This document shows positions 47,957 through 60,165 of a DNA stretch of 64,000 nt, in pieces (within the stretch, counting starts at the first letter, position 1; every line of letters starts with the position of its first letter). The stretch is from NCBI GenBank assembly GCA_025331125.1, contig JAOALB010000197.1:18826-82825 (forward strand), in the 5' to 3' direction. The position numbers and the translations under genes are program-made. The notes under the pieces were generated by a model. It did not search any database and was not told where the DNA came from. It saw only the letters and a list, made by a program, of their open reading frames with translations. This stretch comes from Mycogone perniciosa (Eukaryota > Ascomycota > Sordariomycetes > Hypocreales > Hypocreaceae).

Positions 47957-49699
47957 CTATAGGAGAGTGGAGTTAGGGTATGGTGTCCCGCCCACGTTGT
48001 TGCAATCTGACGCGCCGTGGGCATTGACGCATGTGACAGATGCGGCGCTATCGCATGACATGGTACCTACACTGTTACTCGACCCAGAATATCTGCAGTT
48101 GGTGAAATGTTCGATGTTAAAGGCTGGCATGCTCTCTGGGTAGGGCACTTTGCCTCCGCTATGCGCGAGGTCGTTATAAGCACATAAATTATCGCCAGTG
48201 AAGACGCCGTTGATGTTGAAGACGTGCCAAGTATTAAAGAAGAACTCATGAGGCTGAGGGGTGTCTTTCTCCAAGGCAATGAGGGCAAGAGACGTGTAAG
48301 TGGTTGGTGGCGGCCTATGGGGGGGCGTCGGGATCCAGATAGTCGGGGATGCATGGACAGCCATAGAAGTTGTTTGTGCAAATGGGGTTGTCGCCGTTGA
48401 AGGCGCCGTTGCACCCGTTAACGGAGCAGCTCTGCTTTTGACCGCATGTCGCCTATGGTAAAGTCAGCGAGGCTCTCTGTGGTTAGGAAGACGGAGTAAC
48501 TTGCAGGAACCGGGTTGCAGACACAATCCTTGAACTTGCCGCGGCAGCGCGCCGTGTTGGAATTGGCATCGAAAGAGCCATTGCAGCCATCGAGGTCACA
48601 GTTTTGCGCCTTGTCGCAGGTGTTCTGTTTCCGAGTTAGCTAAACAGGGTCGAGATCAAAGCAACGCAAGACAAGACAGCGCAGGCCCATCACTCACCTT
48701 GGTGGCATTACACTTGCACTCCTTGAAGTTAGCCTGACAGCGAGCCACGCCGTTGGAATCATAACCGCCAGCGCAGCCGTTGTTGTCGCAGCTCTGCTGG
48801 GGACCACATGTCGTGTCCGTCGTCTGACAAACACAGCCCTTGAAGAAGTTGGTGCAGACCGGCGAGACTAAGAGGCCTTAGAACTTACCCTCACAGTGGT
48901 CTTTATCGCAGCTCTGCGGACCTCCACAAGTTCCTGGGTTGGCCTTGCACTCGCAACCCTTGAAGTTGCCTATGCAATAGGCCTTGCTATCGTTGATGTT
49001 GAATTCACCCTTGCAGCCATTCCTGCCGCAGTCCTGTGGCGATCCGCATATGTCGGGCTCAGGCAAACAGTTATATCCCTTAAACTTATTTGTACATTTG
49101 GCGAGAGGTACGTTACCAAGCCCGTTGAAGGAGCCCTGGCACCCGTTGAGGTTGCAGGACAGATGCGCGCCGCAGGTCTCGTCTGTGGCGAAACACCCAC
49201 AACCCTTGATGTTGCTGGTGCACTGGGCGTATTGGACATCTCCTAGACCGCTAAAGGAACCGGCACATCCATTTGCATCGCATAAGACATGAGACCCGCA
49301 GGTTTCTGCCTCCGGCAGACACTTGCATCCCCTGAAATTGCCAGTACACTGAGCGAACTCTACGTTGCCGAGACCGTTAAAGGAACCAGCACATCCATTC
49401 TTATCGCAAGACTGATGGGCGCCGCAGGTGTTGTCTGTAGGTAGACAGTCGTATCCTATAAAGTTGCGAGTGCATTTCGCGAATGCCGCGTTACCGAGAC
49501 CGTCAAAGGATCCAGCATATCCATATGCATCGCAAGACGCGTGCGGTCCGCAGGTTTTATCCGTGGCCTTGCATTAACATCCCTTCTTGCTGTCGGTTAA
49601 ACAGGTCGGGTACTTGACGTCTCCAGCAAAGGCACCAGCACAGCTGTCTGCGTCGCAGCTATCGACTCCTCTGCAGATAGTGCCGGTAGGCTCGGGCAT
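47957..49699 (-). pseudogene. Cys-rich tandem-repeat secreted protein, degraded (ten repeats)
   Basis: From the Met at 49699 the minus strand encodes ten successive ~40-residue units of pattern TCG-x3-SCD-x-NGC-x-G … C-x6-C-x-C, for example NTCGAHQSCDKNGCAGSF. A unique C-terminal part follows (FFNTWHVFNINGVFTG … VGTMSCDSAASVTC). Introns are 48697–48625 (GTGAGT, phase 0) and 48504–48453 (GC–AG, CCT|GCAAGT). Breaks are TAA in repeat 1 (between the C-x-C cysteines), TAA in repeat 7, and a frame change in a run of seven C near 48330, after repeat 10. Some units (2, 5) have lost a Cys to Tyr. The frame is continuous with the upstream glycosidase pseudogene across one TAA, so both may be parts of one ancestral secreted enzyme. 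The six-Cys spacing resembles carbohydrate-binding or toxin-like folds, but I recognise no named family. Confidence 0.75.
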
Positions 49700-51073
49700 T
49701 TAGCTAAAGATAATAGCAGTGTTGAGCATGGTTAAAATGTCGATAGGGCTAATGCCAGGCTTCGAGATAGTAGTGGCTGAGGGGGCTGCCTCGCAAATTT
49801 TAGCGTTAATGCAGTCTGTATAGAGGAAAACCGTAAAAGCCTGTCCTTCAGGAGACCCTAGGGTATATAGGTTGCGGTCTTTCCAGTTATATGGGTTCAC
49901 GGCAGGGGAGAAGATACCGTTACCGCCTACTTTGCTCGCGAGTGCCTTTCGGTTGTTATCGGCCCAGGTAATATAATTTTTCCAAATATACCTATAGCGT
50001 GTCAGCTTTGTTATTAAGCGACGATATATTGTGTCGATAGAGGATAACAATAACAGGGAAGAGAGTTAATATACCAGGGTCATTAACAGCTATTCGATAA
50101 GCTATAGCCGACAGTACGGCTGTGCCAGAGATCTCGCTGAACCAGCTGCCGTTATTGAGATAGTTGCGCAAGAGACCGCTGTCTATGCTTGACTGCATAG
50201 CGCCCTCAAGGATCTCTTTAATCCACGTCTTTAGCTGCCTGGCCTGCGATCCTAAGCCCGATGAACCAGGCCACTTCTATAGTGTATATAGCACGCGGGT
50301 CATGCCAAGGGCCGCCCAACCATTGCCGGTAGACCAGAGCCCGGTATCTTGAGACTGAGGCCCAATAATATAACGCCAGTTGAGATCGCCGGCCTTAAGT
50401 ATAGCGCGATATAGGCCGATCTGGTTGACAGTTTCAGCCATAAAAGATACGTTATTATTTTGCACAGCGAGATAGGCCACTAGACAATGTTTTAGTTACA
50501 ATCCATATAACAGGGAAGTTATGATAAAGAAGGTTATGGTAAGGGAGGTTAATGGCGAGCATGTTTAAATATACAGAAAGGGAAAGATATAGCTATATTA
50601 TTAGCCTAGAGCTCTGCTATATTAGGCTGGTGCGAAATAGCACTGTTAGAATACCTCGGCGCGACATTAAGTAAATAATCGGCCTCCCGTTTCGAAGCAT
50701 TAATATATTTGCTATCTGACTGGCCAAGAAGCAAGGCCGAAACACCAAGCGATGCCGGGTCGCTAACAGCCGAATTGCCAACAAAAGCTTCCGAGTTAGT
50801 ATTAATAAATTGGCGGGTATACTTAAGAGCAAAGGTATTTGGGTCGGCTTTAGGGATTTTGCCGCCCGGGAAAGCGTTGCTGCTATATACTGACAACTCC
50901 GGGTTGTAGAGTTCTAGGAGGGCTTTAGCAGCGGTGCCCCATTCCCATGACTGGCTAGCCTTCTGGACCATGACCTGTGCTACTTCGAAGGCATTATAGC
51001 CGGCGATAACTTCGTTGGCTGCGCTGGTGCTGGCGAGGAGTCCCAGCGCGAGGGAGAGCGTAATACAATGCAT
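49700..51073 (-). pseudogene. Six-hairpin glycosidase-like (GH88/GH105/GH76-type fold) pseudogene
   Basis: The start MHCITLSLALGLLASTSA is a signal peptide. Exons 51073–50575, 50479–50075 and 49991–49700 are joined by introns 50574–50480 (GTATAT…CTAG) and 50074–49992 (GTATAT…ATAG). Readable motifs are RYSNSAISHQPNIAEL, LAYLAVQNNNVSFMAETVNQ, GPQSQDTGLWSTGNGWAALG, SGLLRNYLNNGSWFSEISGTA and TLGSPEGQAF. This is the pattern of a fungal alpha/alpha six-hairpin glycosidase acting outside the cell. It is interrupted by TAG at 50608–50606, where Trp is expected (IAEL*ANN), and by TAG at about 50280, where Gln is expected (VLYTL*KW). A one-base loss in an A run near 49980 adds a frameshift. It ends TAA at 49702–49700, immediately before the Cys-repeat ATG. 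Confidence 0.75.
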
Positions 51074-52012
51074 GTTGGCGGCTCTGCTTGCTGAAGAGCT
51101 GTCCAAGCCGACTAGACGCTGGTGGTATAATTCACGCAATTTTCCCTCTTATATACATTGTATCATAATAGGAGAGAAATCGGGCTCCCTTTCCTGATAA
51201 GTAACATTGTAGTTAAGATAACCGGACTTGGTTCATGTCTTGCGAGTACATTGCTCGGAAAGCGGCTTACGGGTCTAGAACCTTAATAGGGCTTATGATA
51301 ATACACCCTACAAGGATAAAATAGTATAACAAAGCACTAATTCCACTATAACTCCTTTTACTCAGTATACAGCTAAATAATCCTCCTCCTATAAAACGAT
51401 TGCGTAGTAAAGTATAGCTACTTAATTAAATTATAATTAGCGTAATTAAATAGTACCAAATAGTTTTACTATTAAACTTCACTAATTGGCAGATTTCCTT
51501 ACATTTAAGAGTTAACTGGTATTATTTTTGTAAAGCTATAATATATAAACCTAATAAATTAATACTATTTAAATTAACCCTTCTTCCTTTATAGATTAAA
51601 ACTTAATAAATAGTAATATAAGCTGCCAGCTTTCAATATTTCATTGCCTATAACAGATTTATATAATTAATTTACTTAGTAAATGTAAATAATAAAATAA
51701 ATAAAGAAATAAATATATTTATATTATATTCTCCTTGCATTAATTAATTCATATAATTCCTATTACCTTTAAATAGCTTTTATATATTAATATCATTATT
51801 GAACATTTAATAAATTATTATATTTTAATAATATATCTATAAATACTATACTTTTTACTATTGTAGCTATAAATATATAACGTTGAATAGAATATAAAAT
51901 AGTCTTTTACTTTGGAATATAAATGTATTCTTAAATTTAAAATATTGACGTTGAAAAACTAAATCCCAACCTGATAGCTAAATAGCTATTTCACTTAAAC
52001 TATATATAATAT
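51074..52012. other. Intergenic, A+T-rich in its right two thirds
   Basis: No gene. From about 51330 to 51990 the sequence is A+T-rich with few CA/TG steps, similar to but milder than the main RIP block. It may be an old, unrecognisable repeat. Confidence 0.45.
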
Positions 52013-55000
52013 TTAGCAAAAGGAGCCTTTTGGTCCACCAGCACTACCAATAGCTCTTCCGACACACCCTAATTTAAACGTAATCGGTAAAGCAAAGGAT
52101 ACATAGTAATCGGCCCGAAAGTTTCCAATGTTAGCGTCTGATCCATCTCTTTCGATTTCATTATTTGGCCCATGCTGCCACAGAGTTACAGCGCCACAGC
52201 CCTGTACCTGTTTCTTTAATGCGTCGCCTCCATCAGTAATCCAATCTTTCGCTCTAATAATAAATCCAATAGCGATGATATCGTTTGTTCGCTGACATGA
52301 AGCGGCTGGTCGGGGATCTCTATATGGGTTAATGGTGGGGCCTTGGTTATTGACATCTGGCGTAGAGCAATGCTGATCCCCGATCCGATTACCTCCAGCA
52401 TCATATAGATACCCATCCTCACCAAGGAAAATATCGCCATAGTTAGATGGCCAACGCGCATTCATTTGGCAGGCAGCTTTCTGTTGGGAAGAATAGGGAT
52501 CGGAAGGGTTATAGCCGTAGAGAATTAATGTAGTACTGTCTGCTTGACCCTGGGTCGATGCAACGTCTAACGGACACAGTTAGCTCTTCTCTTCTCTTCT
52601 CTACCTTAGAACGCAAAACATTTTTTTAACAAAAACATACTGTAAAAGCTTGAGTAAACATTGGCGATAGGGCCAGAGTCACTGCTACACCGTGGGCTGC
52701 CGTTGATAAGGACACAACCTTTGTTGACGTGCTATTCCATCAAGATTCTGTTAAGATATGCATCATTGACGTAATTTAGAAGACGTACCACATTCGTTCC
52801 GGAGGGATTCGGCGTCGGTGTACTTATGGGAGTACACACAGGATTGTTTGATCCTGAAATAAGAACACACACCATTCCATTAGTAGTTATCGTGGTGGCA
52901 TGTGGAACACTAGATGGCCCATTAGATGGACTATGAGCCGGGTTGCTGTTGTTGTTGCCGTTGCCATTAGGAGGTGTTGTCGTGGTAGGTGGCCCATTAG
53001 ATGGACTACCGGTCGGGTTGCCGTTGCCATTGCCATTATTGTTACCATTGTTGTCAAAGTGATTGGAGTCAGTGTCTGCTGGGCCAGACTCATGCTGATC
53101 AGGGTTGGACGGCGGGCTTAGGGGGGGCGGAATAATTGGTACTCCGTTCAAGGACTGACAGCTTACAACCGGTGGTATGTAGTGAGCATCATCCGTCGGG
53201 GGAATAGGAGGCGGGGGACCCGGTGGTGGGTACGTGCCGCCACCGCCACCAGAGACAGAGCAACTCCCTAGCCATATGGGTCAGTATTTGGAAGATGAGA
53301 GCACATGGAAAGCACTAAAGGGCCATTTACCAGAACCACATCCCGGTCCACATGCGCCAGGAGCACATCCACCACCACAGAAGCCGATTCCACAGCCACC
53401 GTCGCAGCCGAATGTACCACAGCCGTCGTTACAACCAAAGAGGGCACAACCCAGGACACCACAACCAACGGTGCAAACTGGGATAGGAGGAGGTATAGGA
53501 GGAGGTATAGGAGGCAGGGGAAAGTATACAATGGGAGGGATAGGCGGTTGAATTTCGACAGATTTCGTGGCGGGTGGCTGTACTGTGACTGTGTGGCTAG
53601 TCGAGAAAAAGGTTGGGGAAGTGAGCCAAACGACTGTGCCGTTTTCGGCCTTTTGGACACCTAAAGCATTTACTATATCAGCAAGCGTTGATCGAACAAG
53701 AAATAGAGAAAAGGAAGGGGCGAGGGGAGGGAGGGAGGAGTCAGGCTTACAGTACCAGTCGCCCACAATAAGGTTGCATGACGATGCAAGGTCTGGGTTC
53801 CATTGATTAAATTCTCCCTGAGAGATGCCAAACTTCTGTGAGATGCTAGCACAGGTATCGCCAGCGACATCCTGATACCACTGGGCACAGTCCTGAATTG
53901 TGTTGGAAGGGTGAGGTCCGGGGGCGGCTGTTGGGGTAGCGATCGACGCGAGAGGCTGATAGGTACCACTGCGAGGCGGCGCGATAATAACACTGCTAGG
54001 AAGAGAAAGGACCGTTGAAGGTGGCATGATACTCTGTAGTGGCGTAAACGTGGTCTGCTGGGCTCCAGGTTGAATCGTGATGGGCCAGAACGGCACTGAG
54101 GAAATTGTGAATGGTGGCAAGACGAACGACGTCTGCGACGTGGAGGTCGTACCAGACGTAGACACTAGAAGAGATGTGATTACTGTGTATGTTACTGAAA
54201 TAGGTGATGGAAGAGGCGATGGCGGCAACACGATAGTGCAATCATCGCATGTAACTGAGGGACTTCCGTTCTGCCAGATAGACGGGGGATAATAGATAAC
54301 ACTGCCGGCTCCTGCAGAAGATCCGCAAGCTCCATCAGGGCAACTAGAGAATAGCCAACATTATTAGCTTCATTCAATAAAAGAAGATGTGAGTTGTATA
54401 TAGAAAGATCTCGCTGGTGGGAAAGATGGAGTGTAGAGATTGGCATGTGCAATATTATAAGGATACGAAATCTCAACTCACTAGCCTCTGGCACATGCAA
54501 ACTTGCATAGGCCATAATCCTTCACTCCCTTCAAGGGAAAGCCATTTACTGGCTGGGGCGCTGGACCTAGATTTAGAGGGCCGGTCTCCGTGCAAGTACA
54601 GACATGACGAGGACAGTAACCAAAGGCACACGCGAAGCTGCAGAGACCAGCAAAGACACCTGTTCCACCGCCGGCGACACAGGCGGGTGGGGTAAAGTCC
54701 GAGACTGTCGGCGTGGTCAATGGCACACTTACTGTCCCGCAGGCAGTTGGTGGGCAGTAGCCATAGTTACATGCAAATGCGCACAATCCTAAATTTGTTG
54801 TTAATGAATGGCCTTCTCAGCCCTCAATGGGGGCAGTTGCGTGATAGATCTTGGACATTTCGATGACTACTTACCTAGATAGCTAGGGCTCTCGCCCTCA
54901 AGGGGATATCCATGGACATTGGTGGTATTCGGCAAAGTTCTCTGAGCGCCCATACTGATACAAACACATGCTCCAATGGGACAGTAGCCAAGTTTACTAG

Positions 55001-56521
55001 TTCAAGAAGAATGACTTGACGTTAGCATATTATCGAAATGAGCGGTTGGAACTTGAATGTGCCTACCAAGTGAACTTGCAAAGGTCCTTGAAACCCTTAA
55101 CTGATGTTCCTTCTATGCAAACGCGCTTATCAAGGGAGACCATAGGTGTGGCAGAGATAGACACAGGGCTTTCTGCGCCGCCAACCCAGGCGTTCCAATT
55201 CTCGAAGCCGCTGCTACACCCGTCTATTGAGCCCTTGACCTGGGCGATAGTGCCGTCACCACGCGAAACAGTGACTACAACGGTGCCAGTAGCGCCGTTG
55301 GTGGGTACGCTACCATGGTAGGTGCCAATTCCGCCGTCTGGCATGTGTGTCCAATTGGCATCAATGGGAGCACCACTGATGCTGACCGAGACGCTGGCGG
55401 GAGCAGCTAGCAAGGCGGAGTAGAAGACACGATCCTGCACGACGTCGGCTGGTACAAACTCAACTTGCAACTGGCTGGCCGTGTTACCAGTGGTACCTCC
55501 GTCGGAACAGGCAGAGGCTGGCTGCAGGCGAGACCAGGCAGTCAGGCCCTCGCGGGTAACAGCAGCATTGCCGGTTTTATATGTATCAATGATAAAGGGC
55601 AAGAACTGACGCCAAGCATCATGTGGCATGGCATTGACATAGTTGAAAGGGGCACGGCCGATTTCAAAGGCAGCCAGCGCATTCTCACGCACAGGGCCAA
55701 TATAGTGAGATTCTCCATAATCATTCCAGGAAATAATCTCAATCCACTCGGGCTGAATGAAAAGTGCCTGCTGCCAGCGGTCATACCACAGATCGTCACC
55801 ACGCCAGAGCCAGTTCTTATCGTAACCTGGTAGGTTGGTGTAAAACCAAGGTGAAACCGGCATCATGTAGGGCATGCCATTGAGAAACTGTAGGTAGGAA
55901 GCGTCTACAAACGTATCCATATCAGTATTTCCCCATGGCCAACCAGCCCAACTGAAGAGGCCATCAGCAACCCCAAGCTCGAGGGAAGCCTTGGCACCGA
56001 GAGATGAGTAGCTGGGAACAAAGAAGCATCCTGTTTGCGCCTTAATATCACGCCAGTCGCTTGCACTTTCAGGGCCCTCAAACGTTGAAACCATGGGCTG
56101 ACCATTGTGCTGGAAATATGCTGAATGGTATGCATATTGATTAAGAAGACGCAGGACGTCACCCTTTGGCCAGCGTCCGTTTCCTGCGTAGTCAAATGAA
56201 AAGAATAATTTAAAGCCGACTTGAGAGGCAATATTAAAGGCGGAAGAAAGCGAAGGTCCGTTAGTAGGATCCCCATAAGCTATATTGAGAGCGAAGGCAT
56301 CCAGATGAGCGGCCTGGGCCTTCTGCATGTCATCTTGCCAGTCACTTGTTGAGTAGTTTTGTGAGTTTGTAACCTATTATCCACATCAGACTTGCAAACG
56401 CGGCACATCATTGAGACAATGGTAACCTGGAAGTGACACTTACCATAAAATGAGCAAACACTGCCTTCGCCTGCGCCTTATAGGCGAGCAAGGTCAGCGA
56501 GAGGAGGCTTCCCAGCCTCAT
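52013..56521 (-). CDS. Modular GH71 alpha-1,3-glucanase (mutanase) with Cys-rich modules and LysM, 1286 aa
   Basis: Nine exons: 56521–56444, 56373–55067, 54996–54875, 54788–54482, 54343–53751, 53660–53331, 53267–52789, 52731–52641 and 52566–52013. They total 3861 nt, and every junction keeps frame. After a signal peptide (MRLGSLLSLTLLAYKAQA) comes a GH71 catalytic domain from about residue 22 to 440, with AVFAHFMV, DAFALNIAYGDPTN, KLFFSFDYAGNG and the hallmark ISWNDYGESHYIGP (about 240–253). GH71 enzymes hydrolyse alpha-1,3-glucan of fungal walls. Next are four Cys modules LCxFxCxxGYCPxxxC (near residues 457, 503, 550, 598), a Ser/Thr-rich linker and a fungal LysM (about 755–804). A Gly/Cys-rich block (about 862–912), a Pro/Asn/Gly linker (913–1070) and an unassigned six-plus-Cys C-terminal domain (GDIFLGEDGYLYDAGGNRIG, ending GSFC) complete it. 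No stops or frameshifts are present. Probable role: wall remodelling or attack on other fungi. Confidence 0.88.
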
Positions 56522-57528
56522 AATGACGATGGTCGGTTCACACTGAGGTGAGAATATTAATGAAGTTGGTGCGAACTAGAAAAAAATCCTCCTGAACCAT
56601 ACGTTCATTCTTATATCTTAACTTGTAGCAATCGCTCTAACTCTTTTGAAAATAGGACGTTTTCAAATGTCAGTAGCCGTTGCTTCTCCCGTAGTTCGGA
56701 GTTCTGCTTTCTTCTGAACAGCTTATTCCAAGTTCTGTGGCCCCTGGCCTCCCTCTAAACGCCGATTCCGAGTTCGGCTGCTAGATAGAAGGATTGAGAC
56801 ATGTGGACCGAATAGTGGATGTAAGGTTAGTTGTTGTTACACTCTACTATATAGTTTACCCACTCTAATTATATTCTCATAGGTGAAGCTAAGTGTTTCA
56901 GTGGAGTTTAAAAAGTTTTCATCAAGGGGAAGTTCTCCTAGGCCAGACATATTATCAGCTTGCTCTACCAATCATGTAAGACCTGACGAAAAACTAAGTC
57001 AAATGATCTTGCATGAGGCTCTTAATGAGGCTATCGAGAAAGGTAGGAAGATTAGGGGCCAAAACGGACCCTTCATGGTCTGACAGGAGAGTGGGCTATA
57101 GATACAACATGGCCCTTGTGTAGGGGCTCTTGGCAAAAGGATGACCAGCACCCAGGGGTTGAGGTTATTTCAACTGGGTGAGGTACTAAAGGGAATGTCG
57201 TTAAGCTAAAAGGCGTAAGGTTATTAGATGAGCAATGAATCCATAGATGACTGGGTAGAGGAAATATAAGGTGGATCATTTGCCGATGTCAGTGCGCCTA
57301 GTGCGTAGGTAATTTTTTAAGTCGGCAAATTAGTGCTGATATACCTTATACTACTTACAACTAATTAATAGCACTAAAGGGACATGATTGTATCTATATT
57401 TCAAGCCGATCGTTCTATATATCAACGTTCCGTATCCTTATATCCCCGAAACCGTCTCTATTCATTTTTCTTCATCTTATTCCCAGCACCAATAAGTCTT
57501 TGGTAGATTATCTACTACCTGCATCAAT
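56522..57528. other. Intergenic between divergent GH71 gene and secreted-protein pseudogene
   Basis: The left part is the GH71 promoter. A 66-codon plus ORF (56883–57083) is followed by short same-strand coding-like scraps (for example SNESIDDWVEEI near 57230) and may be a vestige, but it is not recognisable. A TCTATATATCAAC element at about 57413 lies 115 bp before the ATG at 57529. Confidence 0.4.
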
Positions 57529-58146
57529 ATGCGCTTTTCTATTAGCAATATTTTGTCCCTCTGGGTTGTGTTATTCTTGCCTCTGCTAGTCAGCGCGGTT
57601 GATATTGTCTCTTTTGACAACTGTATTGTTCGGTTCCAAACACCGAAGGCTGGGCAGACACCAAATGACGCTCGCATTACACAACTCAATTGGCCAACCA
57701 CTGGTTCTGATGTTGCGCGCACTATTAATGACTATTTCAATCACCAAGGTCGAAATGTGCAACTTTTTCTCAAAGGCGGAATTGGGGCCCTCAACTACGC
57801 CAATTATATCTCTGCCTTATGCAGAACACATCAAGACGGTCTTAATCACGACTCCACAGTCATATCTGTACTCCTCCCCTCAGGCGTTGCAAAGGTCTCG
57901 ACAGTGGACGCACCGTTCGACGAGCTGGACCCAGGCAATGATTGAGCTTCAGGAATATTTGGCATCAGGACGAACCAACCTCTTTTACCCACAGACTGGG
58001 CCTACACAACCGGTGCGTTAATGAAACAGTCTATTGCGCAGTGGGAAGTTCTATATAAGGCAAATGGACATTCACAAGCTGGTATTAATCTCATCCGGTC
58101 TGACGGGACACCAGTAATTATGACTATGAGTCTCTTTTTGCAGTAG
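57529..58146 (+). pseudogene. Small secreted protein with one internal stop (206-codon frame)
   Basis: A strong signal peptide (MRFSISNILSLWVVLFLPLL, cleaved near VSA) is followed by a hydrophilic protein with few Cys (DNCIVRFQTPKAGQ … LKGGIGALNYANYISALCR). One TGA at 57943–57945 (codon 139, after ELDPGND) interrupts a frame that otherwise runs to TAG 58144–58146, with protein-like sequence after it (ASGIFGIRTNQPLLPTDWAY … GTPVIMTMSLFLQ). No intron signals bracket the stop, so a single nonsense mutation is the simplest explanation. The family is unrecognised; it resembles effector-type secreted proteins only in size and secretion. Confidence 0.6.
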
Positions 58147-60165
58147 CCGATAGAAACCCCCCATAGCGTTATCCCATAATCTCCTGGCGTTTTCCCGGGT
58201 ATTATTCTGGGGCAAAATTGAGCAGACATGGCTTGACTAGAATAGCTATTAGCCTTTTATAAATCTCTTTAAAGTATCTTGAATAGAGCTACTAGGCCCA
58301 GCTTAACCCGACCTTATTGCCCAATTAGGATAATGAAGATAGATAGCTAGGGTCGTAAATGCCAAATATATAAGTAAATATAAATAAGCCTGGAAACGCC
58401 TGTCACTTTGCGATCTGAACTCCCTAGTATTGAGTATGGTAATTACGCTGGTTCTATACTATTCACTAATTCTACAAGTTGATATTTGCTGCTTGTTAAT
58501 CCAGTGACCATTGTAATGTTCACTAATCCAGTTAGTTTCTTAAGATTTACTAATCCCGTATAATACAACTATATTCAACGATTCTATAATTATGCCACTT
58601 TGATGTAACCAACGCATAATTAAGGCAAAATGTATATAAATGCATTAAGTCTATTCTGCTTGTTACTACTCGTGAATATATATATGTTTTACGACATTGA
58701 AAGTACCCATCAGTGACACCTTCGGTAACTAATTGCTCGACAAAGGGGTACTGGTTTCATATAAGTAGCCTAGACAGCGACTATCTATTCTATGATATGA
58801 GACATTTTGTTTATATAGATACTCTGTACTCCTATAGTTAAGTGTACTCTAACCTTAGATACCTTGTAGTATTTTTTCTATTTATCTTTAGAGGTTCTCA
58901 TCTATAAAGCTTTTTGAACTACATTTCGTTAGCTTAATCGCACTAGTTGCAAAGATTGTGCTGCGGAATATTGCCTAGATATAAGGTTTATAGATTTACC
59001 GGCCGATTGTTAAAAGTTCCATCTCCTCTATCAGTGAGGGCAAGGCCAGTGCTACCAATCGTGGCAATGCTGAATTTCATGTTCTTTAATAGGGGCGCTC
59101 TGGATTGTGTTGGATAGAAAAGATGAAGTCATAGGAGTTAGAGATGTTAGAAAAGGAAAGAGAAATCCATTTGACTTTCACCTTAATCCATGGAAAGGCT
59201 ATCAAAGTGTAATTTATCCTGGCAGCCTAGAATTTTGAGAATATGAAGGCGAATGTCTTAACAACAACCCGAAACCTCTCGCAGTGCTGTTGGTCAACTG
59301 AACCAGACAAGAGCGCATGAAGACAGATATATGAATAATATCCATCTCCAAGTCAGATGTCTTGGTGCGTGACTCGTATCCTCCTTCTCTAGCTAGTCAT
59401 AATGCAGAGTTTCTACAGATATTGGCGCCGAAGTTGGCGGCGCAATTGGTGTGTACTGGAGCCGCGGCCAAGTTCCCATACTTACGGATGGTCTAATATG
59501 ATACATAAGCTATCTCTGGTTTGAGCTTGTTCCTTACTTCTATCTCGGTTAAATTCTACCTGATTGGTCCGTGCTCCTTCATGATTCCGCAGCAGCTCCT
59601 GCCATTGGTTTCCTTGCTGGTCCTTCGACCTGCCTCGTAATAATGCCAATTTAAAAGGAAATCCCTATATGGTATGCATATTTCTCTAAGTGCTAGTTGA
59701 AAGTTCTAAAATGATGCAGATGGAATCTCTAATAACTGTACCTAAGCTTAAAATATGTCTTGTTCATTTATTCCATTCTATCTTGGAAGAAGAGGAAACA
59801 GAGTCTACATATTTAAGCCTAGACTTTCGTTATGATCCTCGCTGCCTGTTAGTTTTCATACATATAATCAGCTCATACTACTGAGAAGATTTACGCTTGT
59901 TTTAAGCTTACTGGAAAGAAAACTAGCTTCGAAAGGTAAGTCCGATGGCTCTTGTCGGATAACGTGGATTGGTGGAAAATTAGTGGTTGAAGAAAACGCG
60001 AAGGATATTGCTTGTGGGAACACTAGGAGGATCTAAAAGTTCGGCTAAGAAGAAAGCTACGCATTCTTCTAGCACTATCAATTAGCTAGCCAGGAAACTA
60101 TCAATGATCAAAGAAATGGTCCCTCAGACATCAGTCGGAGAGATAAATAGGGCCCTGACCCCTAA
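58147..60165. other. Long intergenic region
   Basis: No confident gene. A minus-strand open stretch at about 59655–59480 (LALLRGRSKDQQGNQWQELL … DSLCIILDHP) ends in a good GTAAGTATG donor and may be an exon of a lost gene. The rest is A+T-leaning with short chance ORFs. Confidence 0.4.

Noticed and set aside
48896..49292. Plus-strand ORFs of about 100–116 codons
   Set aside because: Antisense shadows of the Cys-rich repeats, created by their regular codon pattern.
53305..53664. Plus-strand ORFs of 80–120 codons over the GH71 gene
   Set aside because: Antisense shadows of the Pro/Gly/Cys-rich exons of the minus-strand GH71 gene.
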